Source of the DNA: Bacteroidota bacterium
GTDB taxonomy: Bacteria > Bacteroidota > Ignavibacteria > Palsa-1295
Direction of reading: 5' to 3'
Length of the DNA stretch: 64,000 bases
Assembly: GCA_030706385.1 (NCBI GenBank)
Contig: JAUZOQ010000005.1
Location: forward strand, 1-64,000
Under the pieces are notes generated by a model. That model saw nothing but the letters and a program-made list of their open reading frames with translations, was not told the origin of the DNA and did no database searches. Shown here one piece after another: positions 19,895 through 29,036 of this stretch. Each line of letters opens with the position of its first letter. Positions within the stretch are counted from its first letter, which is position 1. The position numbers and the translations under genes are program-made.

Positions 19895-20329
19895 ATGTCA
19901 ACTCATTTTACTGCCGATAAGGACCCCGAGGTGCTCCTACCGACAAATCCGGTCGCTGCTATTGTGGAAGCTTTCAATGGGTTAGAGGAATCCCTGCGCA
20001 ACCTTGCAGAATTGTACGGCTATCCGAATGCTGAACCAGCGAAGGGAATCTCGGCAATCCAATTCCTTTACAACACTAAGATTCTTAGTGCGTCCGATGG
20101 GAAAGCTATCGAGATCTTGAGAAATTTACGTAATCAGGCACTCAGTGCTAAGACCGGGGTGGACTCTAAGTCTGCCCGAAAATACATCGATTTGGTTGCA
20201 GAGGAAAAGAATCTCATCGATAATAACGTCACGCTTCGCAAACTTTATGACGAGGCAATGCCTATCGAAAGTGCTGTCTCTGCCGCTCCGACAGCTACGA
20301 AGACGAAACCGCCACGAATGACGGCCTAG
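19895..20329 (+). CDS. HEPN/DUF4145-like protein
   Basis: NPVAAIVEAFNGLEESLRNLAELYG...ISAIQFLYNTKILSASDGKAIEILRNLRNQA; HEPN-like helical pattern with degenerate RN-motif, by eye. Confidence 0.5.
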   Translation: MSTHFTADKDPEVLLPTNPVAAIVEAFNGLEESLRNLAELYGYPNAEPAKGISAIQFLYNTKILSASDGKAIEILRNLRNQALSAKTGVDSKSARKYIDLVAEEKNLIDNNVTLRKLYDEAMPIESAVSAAPTATKTKPPRMTA

Positions 20330-20473
20330 TTGGTAGTTTGGAAGTTGCCGGTTTGGTAGTTGGTCCCTGGCTGGAATCCCTCGATGTCTCTCGTTTCCCA
20401 TACGCCTATACACCCACTCCCATTCCCCCATCCTCGAACGCAGTCGTTCCTTTTCAAGTTATCATAACTCGAT

Positions 20474-22039
20474 ATGCAACGCATCGCCCTCGCTATTGTC
20501 CTTCTTCTTACCTGCACCGCTTTAGCGCGCGGGCAGAGCACATTCGAGAAAATGGTCCGATTCGATAGCAGCGGTCTTATTCAGGGAGATGCCGTAATTC
20601 AAACTTCTGACGGAGGCTACCTCACCAGCGGCGGAGTAGGGTTTAACGATAAAGCGAGCAATATTCCATGCCTGATCAAATTCGATGCGAGCGGAAATGT
20701 TCAATGGGTTCGATCGGTCAGCAATTTTCTAGTCTTCGAAATAAATGCACTCGCACGGTTCTCAGATAATTATTTTTATGCTGTCGGGCATTACGAAACA
20801 GGCTCTGTGAACGGGACATTCATTATGAAGTTCGATGCCGACGGTAATATTTTCTGGATACGAACGCATGCTGGCATGCCGCTTGGCACGATGCCGCTGA
20901 CTGTCTACAAGGATGGAAGCTGCATCATTGGCGGAGAGGTTGCATATAGGCCGTATCTCATGCGGGTGGATTCGAACGGAGCGTTGCTATGGATCAATAA
21001 TTTTACTAAGGCTTCCCTCTTCAACTTATCGATGGCTCAGGTAGGCGATAGCAGTTTTGTTTTGGCAGGATATTTTGCTGGAGCTGTTAAAAGAAACCCC
21101 ATAGTACTAAGCATCATGAAGATCGATCTATCCGGACACCTGGTATGGCTGAAATATATTTCGGCACAGGTAGATATCCAGGGATTATCCATCTGCGCGA
21201 CTCAGGATAGGGGTTATGCTGTTTGCGGAAGAAGCAACTTCGGAAATATCTTCCTGGCAAAATTCAACTCATCGGATTCGCTCATGTGGACTGAGGAGAT
21301 CCTTGCCCTCGATAATTCTGTTGGCGAATCGGCAATGGCCGAGGCGCGCAATGGAGATCTGCTTCTTGTTTACTTCTCCGAGATACAAACCGGTGAAGCG
21401 ATATTCGCGCGAACGGATAAAGATGGAGATGTAAAGTCTGTTAAAGGCCTGAGTAACTCTCAGTTGTTTTTTACCAATTCGATCATTCGCGCAAACGATG
21501 GCGGATTTGTTCTTGTCGGAAGGAGAGGAGATTCTCTTACGAATGACGGCCTGATCCTCTTGAAGGTCGATTCCCTCGGCGATGGATGCAAGATGGCACC
21601 TGCATTATTCACCTCTCATCCCTTGGGCGAACTTCAACTTGATTCTCTACAGGATATGTTTGGCGGCACGATCGATTCGATGGATCTTGCATTCGATACG
21701 TACACGGATTTCAAGGAAACCGATCTTTGTAACACTTCTTCCGTCGAAGAACCGCATAACGATCTCCAAACTTCCGACGACAAACTTCGTCTTTCACCAA
21801 ATCCCCTCCGCCCCGGTGAAGAGTTGAATGTTCATCTCAATGAAGGGTTAACTACGGGAAACTACGAGCTCAATGTTATCGATCTGCTCGGCAATACACT
21901 CTTAAGACAGAAGATCGCAATCTCCGGAGAACTGCAAGATATTCCTCTCTCACTTCCATACCTTCCCTCAGGCGTATACGTTCTCGAACTGCGGAATGAA
22001 GCAGGTGCAAGTTACCATGCGAAGTTTGTAAGTGAGTGA
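20474..22039 (+). CDS. secreted repeat protein with T9SS C-terminal sorting domain
   Basis: repeated SDGGYL/RDGGFVLVG-type motifs; C-term RLSPNPLRPGEELNVHLNEGLTTGNYELNVIDLLGNTLLRQ. Confidence 0.85.
   Translation: MQRIALAIVLLLTCTALARGQSTFEKMVRFDSSGLIQGDAVIQTSDGGYLTSGGVGFNDKASNIPCLIKFDASGNVQWVRSVSNFLVFEINALARFSDNYFYAVGHYETGSVNGTFIMKFDADGNIFWIRTHAGMPLGTMPLTVYKDGSCIIGGEVAYRPYLMRVDSNGALLWINNFTKASLFNLSMAQVGDSSFVLAGYFAGAVKRNPIVLSIMKIDLSGHLVWLKYISAQVDIQGLSICATQDRGYAVCGRSNFGNIFLAKFNSSDSLMWTEEILALDNSVGESAMAEARNGDLLLVYFSEIQTGEAIFARTDKDGDVKSVKGLSNSQLFFTNSIIRANDGGFVLVGRRGDSLTNDGLILLKVDSLGDGCKMAPALFTSHPLGELQLDSLQDMFGGTIDSMDLAFDTYTDFKETDLCNTSSVEEPHNDLQTSDDKLRLSPNPLRPGEELNVHLNEGLTTGNYELNVIDLLGNTLLRQKIAISGELQDIPLSLPYLPSGVYVLELRNEAGASYHAKFVSE
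21827..22039 (+). repeat. C-terminal domain DNA repeat, copy 1
   Basis: ~210 bp near-identical to 23527-23740 (about a dozen differences by eye). Confidence 0.85.
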
Positions 22040-22111
22040 GCATCGAGTTCGCCTCACTTCAAACGCCACTTCGTTCGAACCCACCGTCTCGCATTTAGGT
22101 TGTCTTGATTC

Positions 22112-23740
22112 ATGAAACAGATCATCCTCTTTGTCCTTCCAATTCTTGCCATAGCTGTTGCCTCATCATTTGGGCAAGGCATATTTGAGAAGCAGATCGA
22201 TCTCGGCTATACGACTTTCCCGACATCCATAACTCAATCAACAGATGGGAGTTTTTATATAAGCGGATACTATCTTGTCGATAGTAATGCTATCCCGGGT
22301 ACTTCGTACTATCCCTTCATCACAAAGACGTCGGAGCTAGGAGAGATATCGTGGACGAAAAGATTAACCGTTTATTCTCAAGACAAGAATATACTGATCC
22401 CCGTCCATGACGGAGGCGTCGTCATGGCTTCGAACTTGTTCCGATTGTCACTCATTCGATTTGATACAGAAGGCGCAATCGAAAAGACAGTCGCTCTTAA
22501 TCTGTCGGGGCTTAGTCGTGAAGGTCTTTCAGTATGCGAAACATTCGATCATCATTACATTTTTGCTTCGACGAGCTATGGAAGCTCTCTACTCTCGAAG
22601 ATCGATAGCCTCGGTCAACAGGAATGGACCGTTGCGCTGACAAAACCATATGGTAATAAAGTAGTTGGCGTTATCCAGTCTTCGGATAGCAACTATATCC
22701 TCTGCTCAATTGTCGAAAACCCTTCACCTGATAATCGGATCGTTCTCGTAAAAATTTCGCCGGCAGGGGCCATCCTTTGGAATACGATCGATCTGACGCT
22801 CGGGTTTTTTTCAAAAATCAATGCGTTGACAAGAACCTCCGACGGCGGCTTCGCTATTTGTGGCTTACTCCTGTCTGCGGGTGCTAAGACCTTCGTTGCA
22901 AAATTCAACACCGATGGCAAGCTTCTTTGGCATACAACTATCGATGCTTTTTCCGACCAGCAGGGCATTGATATTGTTGAAAAGACAGATGGAGATCTTG
23001 CCTTAGTGGGTACACTCACAACATCTGGAGATGCTCTTGAGCAACCGGCCAACGGAAAGATGGTAGTATCCATTATTGCAAGTGACGGGAGTATCAAGAG
23101 TTTACAAACTTTAGATCTGCTTCCAAATTATCCATGTACTGGAGTTTCTGTCACGTCCACAAAAGATAACGGCATAGTGATTTTGGGTTCGGTGGTGAAA
23201 ACGCCGATCGACCGATCCCAGGGAACGCATGCTTATCCGCAGACTGGAATGGTCTTCATCAAAGTCAAGGAGAATGCAGGTGTGAATTGTTTTCTTGACT
23301 ACAACCTCTTTATATCGCAGACGGGGAAGGTCGTAAGTACTGATACTACAGTCGAATCGACAAACTACGACTTCCAAACCGAAGCAAAAGATCTTGATAC
23401 CGTAATTTCTGTCCCTTTCAGGGACTATGATATATGCTCGCATTATCTCGTCCCAGAATCCGAGCTTCATAATTCGGATGCCAGACTTCACATTTCACCC
23501 AGCCCACTCCGAGCAGGTGAAGCGCTGAATGTTCATCTCAATGAAGGGTTAACTACGGGAAACTACGAGCTCAATGTTACCGATCTGCTCGGCAATACAC
23601 TCTTAAGACAGAAGATCGCAATCTCCGGAGAAGTGCAAGATATTCATCTCTCTCTTTCCAATCTCGTCTCAGGCGTATACGTTCTCGAACTGCGGAATGA
23701 AGCAGGTGCAAGTTACCATGCGAAGTTTGTGAGGGAGTGA
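22112..23740 (+). CDS. secreted repeat protein with T9SS C-terminal sorting domain (paralog of 20474..22039)
   Basis: same architecture; C-term HISPSPLRAGEALNVHLNEGLTTGNYELNVTDLLGNTLLRQ nearly identical at DNA level. Confidence 0.85.
   Translation: MKQIILFVLPILAIAVASSFGQGIFEKQIDLGYTTFPTSITQSTDGSFYISGYYLVDSNAIPGTSYYPFITKTSELGEISWTKRLTVYSQDKNILIPVHDGGVVMASNLFRLSLIRFDTEGAIEKTVALNLSGLSREGLSVCETFDHHYIFASTSYGSSLLSKIDSLGQQEWTVALTKPYGNKVVGVIQSSDSNYILCSIVENPSPDNRIVLVKISPAGAILWNTIDLTLGFFSKINALTRTSDGGFAICGLLLSAGAKTFVAKFNTDGKLLWHTTIDAFSDQQGIDIVEKTDGDLALVGTLTTSGDALEQPANGKMVVSIIASDGSIKSLQTLDLLPNYPCTGVSVTSTKDNGIVILGSVVKTPIDRSQGTHAYPQTGMVFIKVKENAGVNCFLDYNLFISQTGKVVSTDTTVESTNYDFQTEAKDLDTVISVPFRDYDICSHYLVPESELHNSDARLHISPSPLRAGEALNVHLNEGLTTGNYELNVTDLLGNTLLRQKIAISGEVQDIHLSLSNLVSGVYVLELRNEAGASYHAKFVRE
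23527..23740 (+). repeat. C-terminal domain DNA repeat, copy 2
   Basis: see 21827-22039. Confidence 0.85.
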
Positions 23741-23750
23741 GTAGTACCGT

Positions 23751-24971
23751 TTACTCCCTCACGATTTTTCGGGTAATTACTTCATTCTGCGCTTCGAATC
23801 TTGCGAAGTATGTCCCTGGTGGCAACGTGGAGAGATCAAGCGTGAAATCCGCCGCCCCGGAATTCGAGAGTTCACGTACAGTCTCACCGAGTACATTTGT
23901 AATTATGATGTGAAGCGTATTCGTCGGAGGGTTATGGACGGTGATATCTCCAATGGTCGGATTAGGAGAAAGAGAGATGGTAATATCGGGTTGAGAATGT
24001 TCCGGTACGTCACTAGCTCCAAAATCGGAGAGAGCTCGGCGCCACACAATATCAGTGCTGGCAAACAGATTCGTGCCGGCCACTCCAAGGGCGCTCACAT
24101 AGGGGCTTGGCGATACGGTCAATCCGGAGTTAACTGCAGTCCAGCTTGCTCCGGTGTTCGAAGTCATATATACACCGCTATCAATTCCTACGAAGAGATT
24201 GAGCCCGTTTACTGCAAAGGCATGGATTTCGGCCGGTGGCAGGCCATTACCGACTCTCGTCCACATTGCGCCGGCGTTAGTAGTTAGGTACACTCCTCCG
24301 GTATCCGGCCAACCAAAAGTCCCTGCAAAGATTTCATTTCCGATGACTGCAAAAGCACGAATGATCGTATCGGATAATCCATTGTTGACCTTCGTCCAGT
24401 TCGAGCCCATATCATTCGAGAGAAAAACGCCGCCATAGGTGCCGGCAAATATATTCGTCCCGCTCACAGCAAGCGCTCCGACACTCGTGTTCGTTAATCC
24501 ATTATTTACTGTTTTCCAATTAATGCCGTTATTGGTAGAGAGAATAACACCTGCGCTCGTCCCGGCAAAGAGATTCGGACCACTGATAGCAAAGGCATTG
24601 ACGGTGGTGCCTGAAGGTAACCCGCTAGTGACGGTTTTCCAGTTCGTACCGCCGTTGGTCGAGCTAAAAATGCCGTCTCCTGTTCCTGCAAAAAGCTTCG
24701 TGCCGCTTTCGACAATGGCATAGACAACAGTGGCCCCGATGCTGCCGCTCAGGCCATTGTTCGCATTGTTCCATGTCGTGCCGCTATCACTTGTGCGAAC
24801 GATGCCTGCGCCGAAGAATGTCCCTGCAAAGAGATACTTGCCACTAGCCGTCAGAGTCAGTATCGAGCCGCTATTAGGCCCCGATGTTTGAATCCATTGG
24901 CTCCATAAATTGGACGTGCTTCCGACTGCGAAGAAAGAAATCCAAGCGATGATGAGAACTCTTGTTTTCAT
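23751..24971 (-). CDS. secreted beta-propeller-like (YCF48/BNR-like repeats) protein with T9SS C-terminal domain
   Basis: tandem ~42-aa units AFAVSGxNLFAGTxxGVxLSTNNGxxWxxVNNGL; C-term ISLSPNPTIGDITVHNPPTNTLHIIITNVLGETVREL; start moved to MKTRVLIIAW. Confidence 0.87.
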   Translation of the reverse strand: MKTRVLIIAWISFFAVGSTSNLWSQWIQTSGPNSGSILTLTASGKYLFAGTFFGAGIVRTSDSGTTWNNANNGLSGSIGATVVYAIVESGTKLFAGTGDGIFSSTNGGTNWKTVTSGLPSGTTVNAFAISGPNLFAGTSAGVILSTNNGINWKTVNNGLTNTSVGALAVSGTNIFAGTYGGVFLSNDMGSNWTKVNNGLSDTIIRAFAVIGNEIFAGTFGWPDTGGVYLTTNAGAMWTRVGNGLPPAEIHAFAVNGLNLFVGIDSGVYMTSNTGASWTAVNSGLTVSPSPYVSALGVAGTNLFASTDIVWRRALSDFGASDVPEHSQPDITISLSPNPTIGDITVHNPPTNTLHIIITNVLGETVRELSNSGAADFTLDLSTLPPGTYFARFEAQNEVITRKIVRE

Positions 24972-25127
24972 TGTAATTATTCCTAAATTGTGTTTCGTGT
25001 AGCTAAGCGAATCAAAGAACCATAGTGAAATCCGTGCACCGGAAGATGTAACCTCACTGGCAGCAAAGAAATTCAAGGCTTTTGTGGAGAGATATGTGAC
25101 ATCGAGTTGAGAAGGAGAGGGATGGTT

Positions 25128-25287
25128 TTAAAAGTCTCCTTCCTTTTCAAGGAAGGAGATTTAGTGGATGGTTATTCATAAGATTAATCCTTTTGGAAGC
25201 GGTGTTTGCCCTTTCCCAAAAGGATTTATTTCTATTAATAACCTCACCCCGGCCCTCTCCTTGAAAAGGAGAGGGGGCACTTTATTC
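25128..25287. repeat. palindromic (MITE/REP-like) element with internal hairpins
   Basis: perfect stems TCTCCTTCCTT/AAGGAAGGAGA (25135-25159), AATCCTTTTGG/CCAAAAGGATT (25186-25226), CCCTCTCCTT/AAGGAGAGGG (25253-25275); two ~65-bp arms are imperfect inverted copies of each other. Confidence 0.8.
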
Positions 25288-25829
25288 TACTCCGGCAGGC
25301 TTCGAATATCTCGTAGGCGCTCGACTTGATCTCGCAGCACTCGTCGATTATGCATGGGATTTGTTACGGAGGGATCGGGGACCCAATCGAGTAATCCCTT
25401 ATCCATTGCTCGCGCAATGCGCATTCTGTTAGGCTGCGAGTTTTCGCCAAAGGCAAGCGCCGCTGCGTTCGAGATGGTGATCAGCTCGTCGACGGATATC
25501 CACCAACGCGCTCGCGAGGCAACGACTCCGATGTCGGTATCCCAGAAGCCGTCATAGAACGCTGGCGCCGGTTGCATCGAGTTAGAGAGAAGCAGATCGA
25601 GAATTCTCTTCAGTGCACCTTCGACTCGCGCCATCATTACAGCAGATCGTGTGATCTCTCCATTGGCAACGGCAATGAGTAATTTCATATCATCGGCGAT
25701 CGTGAGCTTCTCGCTTGCTTCAGAATCCTCCGTACTCGGTTTCTTGCCAAGCGCAGATTCGAATTTTTCGTAACGCTTCGTTACAAGATTTAAGATTTCC
25801 GTCGTCAGTTTTTCTTTAAATAGAGCCAT
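25287..25829 (-). CDS. hypothetical protein, possible DNA-binding C-terminus
   Basis: 180-aa ORF with normal codon usage; C-term ARAMDKGLLDWVPDPSVTNPMHNRRVLRDQVERLRDI. Confidence 0.6.
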   Translation of the reverse strand: MALFKEKLTTEILNLVTKRYEKFESALGKKPSTEDSEASEKLTIADDMKLLIAVANGEITRSAVMMARVEGALKRILDLLLSNSMQPAPAFYDGFWDTDIGVVASRARWWISVDELITISNAAALAFGENSQPNRMRIARAMDKGLLDWVPDPSVTNPMHNRRVLRDQVERLRDIRSLPE

Positions 25830-25855
25830 ACAAGTAGATTATTTATATCGATGGC

Positions 25856-25869
25856 AACTAACGTTAGTT
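25856..25869. promoter_or_regulatory. perfect 14-bp palindrome upstream of 25287..25829
   Basis: AACTAACGTTAGTT. Confidence 0.4.
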
Positions 25870-25929
25870 AAGTTAGCTACGGTTCCTATTATTTGGACGA
25901 TATAGGCTTAAGGGAAGCAGAGGCTCAAC

Positions 25930-26715
25930 TTAGTATGCAAAATAGATCGCGTCGGGCTCTATTGAAAGCCAGTCACTGCTTGCCTTAGCTTTCTTTGGCG
26001 GAGGATCGAAGCGGAAGAAACAGAAGTCGTTCGAAGGACCGACTCTCCAGAAGTCGCAGCAACCTTCATGCTGCTTCCAGCCATTAATAATATCAAAAAC
26101 TATTCGCATTCGCGCTTCAACTTCCGGAGCAGCAGAGAGAAGAACCCAGTCGAATCGAAAAACTCCGTTGCGATGATGCGAAAGAGAATCGGGCTTTGGG
26201 AGAATCCGTGATGCCGTATCGGCAGAATAGAAAACAACATCAAGTGGGGCACATCCGCCCAGGCCAAAGATCTTTTCACTATACACTGTGCTATCCGACC
26301 GCACATTGCGTAACGAATCCATCATACTGAGAGGAAGATGCGCCATGCTCATCAACCCATAAAGTGAATCGAGATCTCGAACTTCGAATGCAATTCCGGA
26401 AATATGATCTCCATATTTCCTAAGAGCTTGCAATCGCCAATCATCCGATGAACTAGAGTTCGTAGTCTCAAGTAGTATTTCACATCCGTTCGGAAATGTT
26501 ATGGAATTACTGAAGATGCCGCCGGGCTCGCGCTTACCCGGTTTCATATGATAGCCTCTCTTAAGGAACGCTCTGGTGAGAGAATCAATATTGCTCGTAA
26601 GATAACTAATGCGGGAAAGGCGGATTCCGGACCGGGCAATAGTTTGCCCCCTTGCAGCTGGAGCTACCCATAACACTATAAAAAATAAGAAGATAAGTGC
26701 TACTGACTGCCTCAT
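25930..26715 (-). CDS. exported VOC/glyoxalase-like domain protein
   Basis: signal peptide; LSRISYLTSNIDSLTRAFLKRGYHMKPGKREPGGIFSNSITFPNGCEILLE. Confidence 0.65.
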   Translation of the reverse strand: MRQSVALIFLFFIVLWVAPAARGQTIARSGIRLSRISYLTSNIDSLTRAFLKRGYHMKPGKREPGGIFSNSITFPNGCEILLETTNSSSSDDWRLQALRKYGDHISGIAFEVRDLDSLYGLMSMAHLPLSMMDSLRNVRSDSTVYSEKIFGLGGCAPLDVVFYSADTASRILPKPDSLSHHRNGVFRFDWVLLSAAPEVEARMRIVFDIINGWKQHEGCCDFWRVGPSNDFCFFRFDPPPKKAKASSDWLSIEPDAIYFAY

Positions 26716-26830
26716 AAAGTGAGAGCTCGGTTCAAAAAAACCGGCACTTTCACGGCCGGGCTAGCGTTGAAGGGTTCCTAACAAGAAAATACGCCGTTTT
26801 CTTTCCGCATTTTAACTTTATTTAGAAGGA

Positions 26831-27124
26831 TTGCCTATGAGAATGGTTTCGAAAGATAAAGAACTCGTTCCTGGATCGGAAGAACCCTCCATCCGCATCG
26901 CCACCCCTCTTTCCCGCCTGCAAGTCGCTATGGTTCAAGAACTTCTGCGCGATACAGGTTGGAAGCATTCGGATAAATTCCATTCGCATGCAACAAGCTC
27001 GACAGTCCGTCCGACCTTCAAGGTAACATTATTCCAGGCAAAGCTTGGCCTCAAGCGCAGCGAAGTGATCGATAAGCTGAAGAAGCAGGTCGGTCCCGTA
27101 AAGCTTGAACCTGCCCATCGTTAA
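26831..27124 (+). CDS. hypothetical protein
   Basis: 97-aa ORF, RBS-like AGAAGGA upstream, no overlapping better candidate. Confidence 0.55.
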   Translation: MPMRMVSKDKELVPGSEEPSIRIATPLSRLQVAMVQELLRDTGWKHSDKFHSHATSSTVRPTFKVTLFQAKLGLKRSEVIDKLKKQVGPVKLEPAHR

Positions 27125-27145
27125 CCGTTCCTTCAAGAGGCGCCG

Positions 27146-28417
27146 GTGAACCCCGCACCGCAAGCGATCGCCAGCGCAGTAGTGGCGGAGAAAAAACTCC
27201 GGCTGCATTCTATTGATATTCTTCGAGGCCTTGCCGCACTTTCCGTTGCCCTCTATCATATCTGGGGCCACGACGGTGCTTATGCATTTCCCTCGATAGG
27301 GATCGTCCCGCAGGCGCAGAATCCGACATTCTTCATGTATCTTATCTCGCCGCTTCGGTGGGGATATCTTGGCGTCTCGCTTTTCCTTGTGCTCTCGGGG
27401 TTCTGCATTCATCTTCCGTATGCCCGCAAGAAATACGCCGGCGGCAGTTACGAATTCAAAGGCAGTGCATTTTTTACGCGAAGAATCTGGCGATTGTATC
27501 CGGCCTATATCGTTGCCGTTCTGATAACTGCAGGTGCTCTCAAAGCGGGAAGCATGTTCCCGTCACTGAATATCGTCGGCCATTTTCCGATCCCGACAGC
27601 CTGGGATGTTGCATCGCACTTAACGATGCTTCACGGATTCTTCGAGCATCAGTTCTATTCGATCGCAAGTGTATTCTGGTCGTTGTCACTGGAATTTCAA
27701 CTGTATCTTGCGTATCCACTATTTCTATTAGCATTTCGAAAGTTCGGAGTCGGTAAATCGGTGGCATTCTTTATTCTGCTTTCGCTTGCATGGAGATATT
27801 TTGCCATCTACTATCTGGGTGGAGGATTGATCTCGATCGCAGCGGAGGGGCCATTCGTCAGTATGGGTTGCTTGCCTGCGAGAATGGCTGAATGGCTGAT
27901 CGGAGCATTCGTGGCAGAGATCTTTGCGAAGCATTACCTAAGCGGGTCGACAACGACGAAGTTCGCCGGCAAGCGTCCTCTATTTCTCGGAGCAAGTATA
28001 CTTCTGTTTGGAGCAGCAATTCTGACGACACTCTCTCAGCCGACATGGATCGCAACAGATCCGCTCTTCGGCTCATCGTTCGCATTCCTGATCGCAGCAG
28101 TGATCCTTCCGAATCTCTCAACGGGAGCGCAGAAGGAAAGTTCAGGATTTGCGAAGATGTTCGTTCAGCTCGGAATCATTAGTTATTCCTTTTATCTAAT
28201 CCACTCGCAGTTCGGCTGGTTAGTTTCGCTTTTCGTGCCGTCGCAGCCGGGAGCCGTTATGCCGTTTATTGTACGAGTCCTCGCATTGCTCGTCTCTCTC
28301 GTGCCGATCTATTATTTCTTTACCTGGTTCGAAAAGCCATTCCTCTCTGCACCGAAGGCCGGCAGTGCACTTGCAGGAACGTACAAGAAGCTTGGGACTT
28401 TACTTGGTGTACGCTAA
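27146..28417 (+). CDS. acyltransferase family (OafA/YrhL-like) membrane protein
   Basis: LHSIDILRGLAALSVALYHIWGHD...RRIWRLYPAYIVAV...YSIASVFWSLSLEFQLYLAYPL; GTG start. Confidence 0.92.
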   Translation: MNPAPQAIASAVVAEKKLRLHSIDILRGLAALSVALYHIWGHDGAYAFPSIGIVPQAQNPTFFMYLISPLRWGYLGVSLFLVLSGFCIHLPYARKKYAGGSYEFKGSAFFTRRIWRLYPAYIVAVLITAGALKAGSMFPSLNIVGHFPIPTAWDVASHLTMLHGFFEHQFYSIASVFWSLSLEFQLYLAYPLFLLAFRKFGVGKSVAFFILLSLAWRYFAIYYLGGGLISIAAEGPFVSMGCLPARMAEWLIGAFVAEIFAKHYLSGSTTTKFAGKRPLFLGASILLFGAAILTTLSQPTWIATDPLFGSSFAFLIAAVILPNLSTGAQKESSGFAKMFVQLGIISYSFYLIHSQFGWLVSLFVPSQPGAVMPFIVRVLALLVSLVPIYYFFTWFEKPFLSAPKAGSALAGTYKKLGTLLGVR

Positions 28418-28951
28418 ACGCTCACGGAGGGCGACAAGAGTCTTTTTCATTTCATGAAGTTCTGCGATCGATACAGATACTTGTGATGGTGGAATGATCG
28501 GTAGCTGCGCTTCATCGACTGGTGCTTTAACTTCGGCAGTCTGCGCCTGCTTCTCGGCTTCGCGCTCCTGCTTTAATATCTGCTTTGCTCCTTCGATCGT
28601 GAATCGCTCATCGCGCAGAAGTTCTTTGATGCGAGTAACGATCTTCACATCCTTCTCGGAGTAGATGCGGTTGCCGGCGCGGTTCTTATGCGGCCGCAGT
28701 TCGTCGAACTCCGTTTCCCAATAGCGAAGGACGTATTGCTCGATTCCGGTTAGTGCGCTGACTTCACTGATCGCCCGATAGAGTTTCGGAATCGTAAAAT
28801 CTTTCAGGCCGCGCCTCGAACGCTCCGATTGCGGAGATGGCATATCGGGCAGTTCATCGCCCGGTTTCGCATGCGACACATCAAAGAATTCGCCTTGTAC
28901 CACGTTCGTCCCTTTTGGTGAAGATGATGAATGAAGTACAAAACTACGCAC
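28400..28951 (-). CDS. MerR family transcriptional regulator (start uncertain)
   Basis: LYRAISEVSALTGIEQYVLRYWETEFDELRPHKNRAGNRIYSEKDVKIVTRIKELLRDERFTIEGAKQIL. Confidence 0.88.
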   Translation of the reverse strand: MRSFVLHSSSSPKGTNVVQGEFFDVSHAKPGDELPDMPSPQSERSRRGLKDFTIPKLYRAISEVSALTGIEQYVLRYWETEFDELRPHKNRAGNRIYSEKDVKIVTRIKELLRDERFTIEGAKQILKQEREAEKQAQTAEVKAPVDEAQLPIIPPSQVSVSIAELHEMKKTLVALRERLAYTK

Positions 28952-29036
28952 AAAACCGAAAAAATGTTCTCAGGAAGCTGATTGACCGGAGTTTTCATCC
29001 CCAGCGCCTCGATGGGATTTTCGTATTATTGCATTT

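Noticed and set aside
19589-20329. Calling this pair a proven toxin-antitoxin or defence system
   Set aside because: HEPN-like similarity is by eye only, the catalytic RNxxxH His is absent and no defence genes flank it; kept only as a hypothesis
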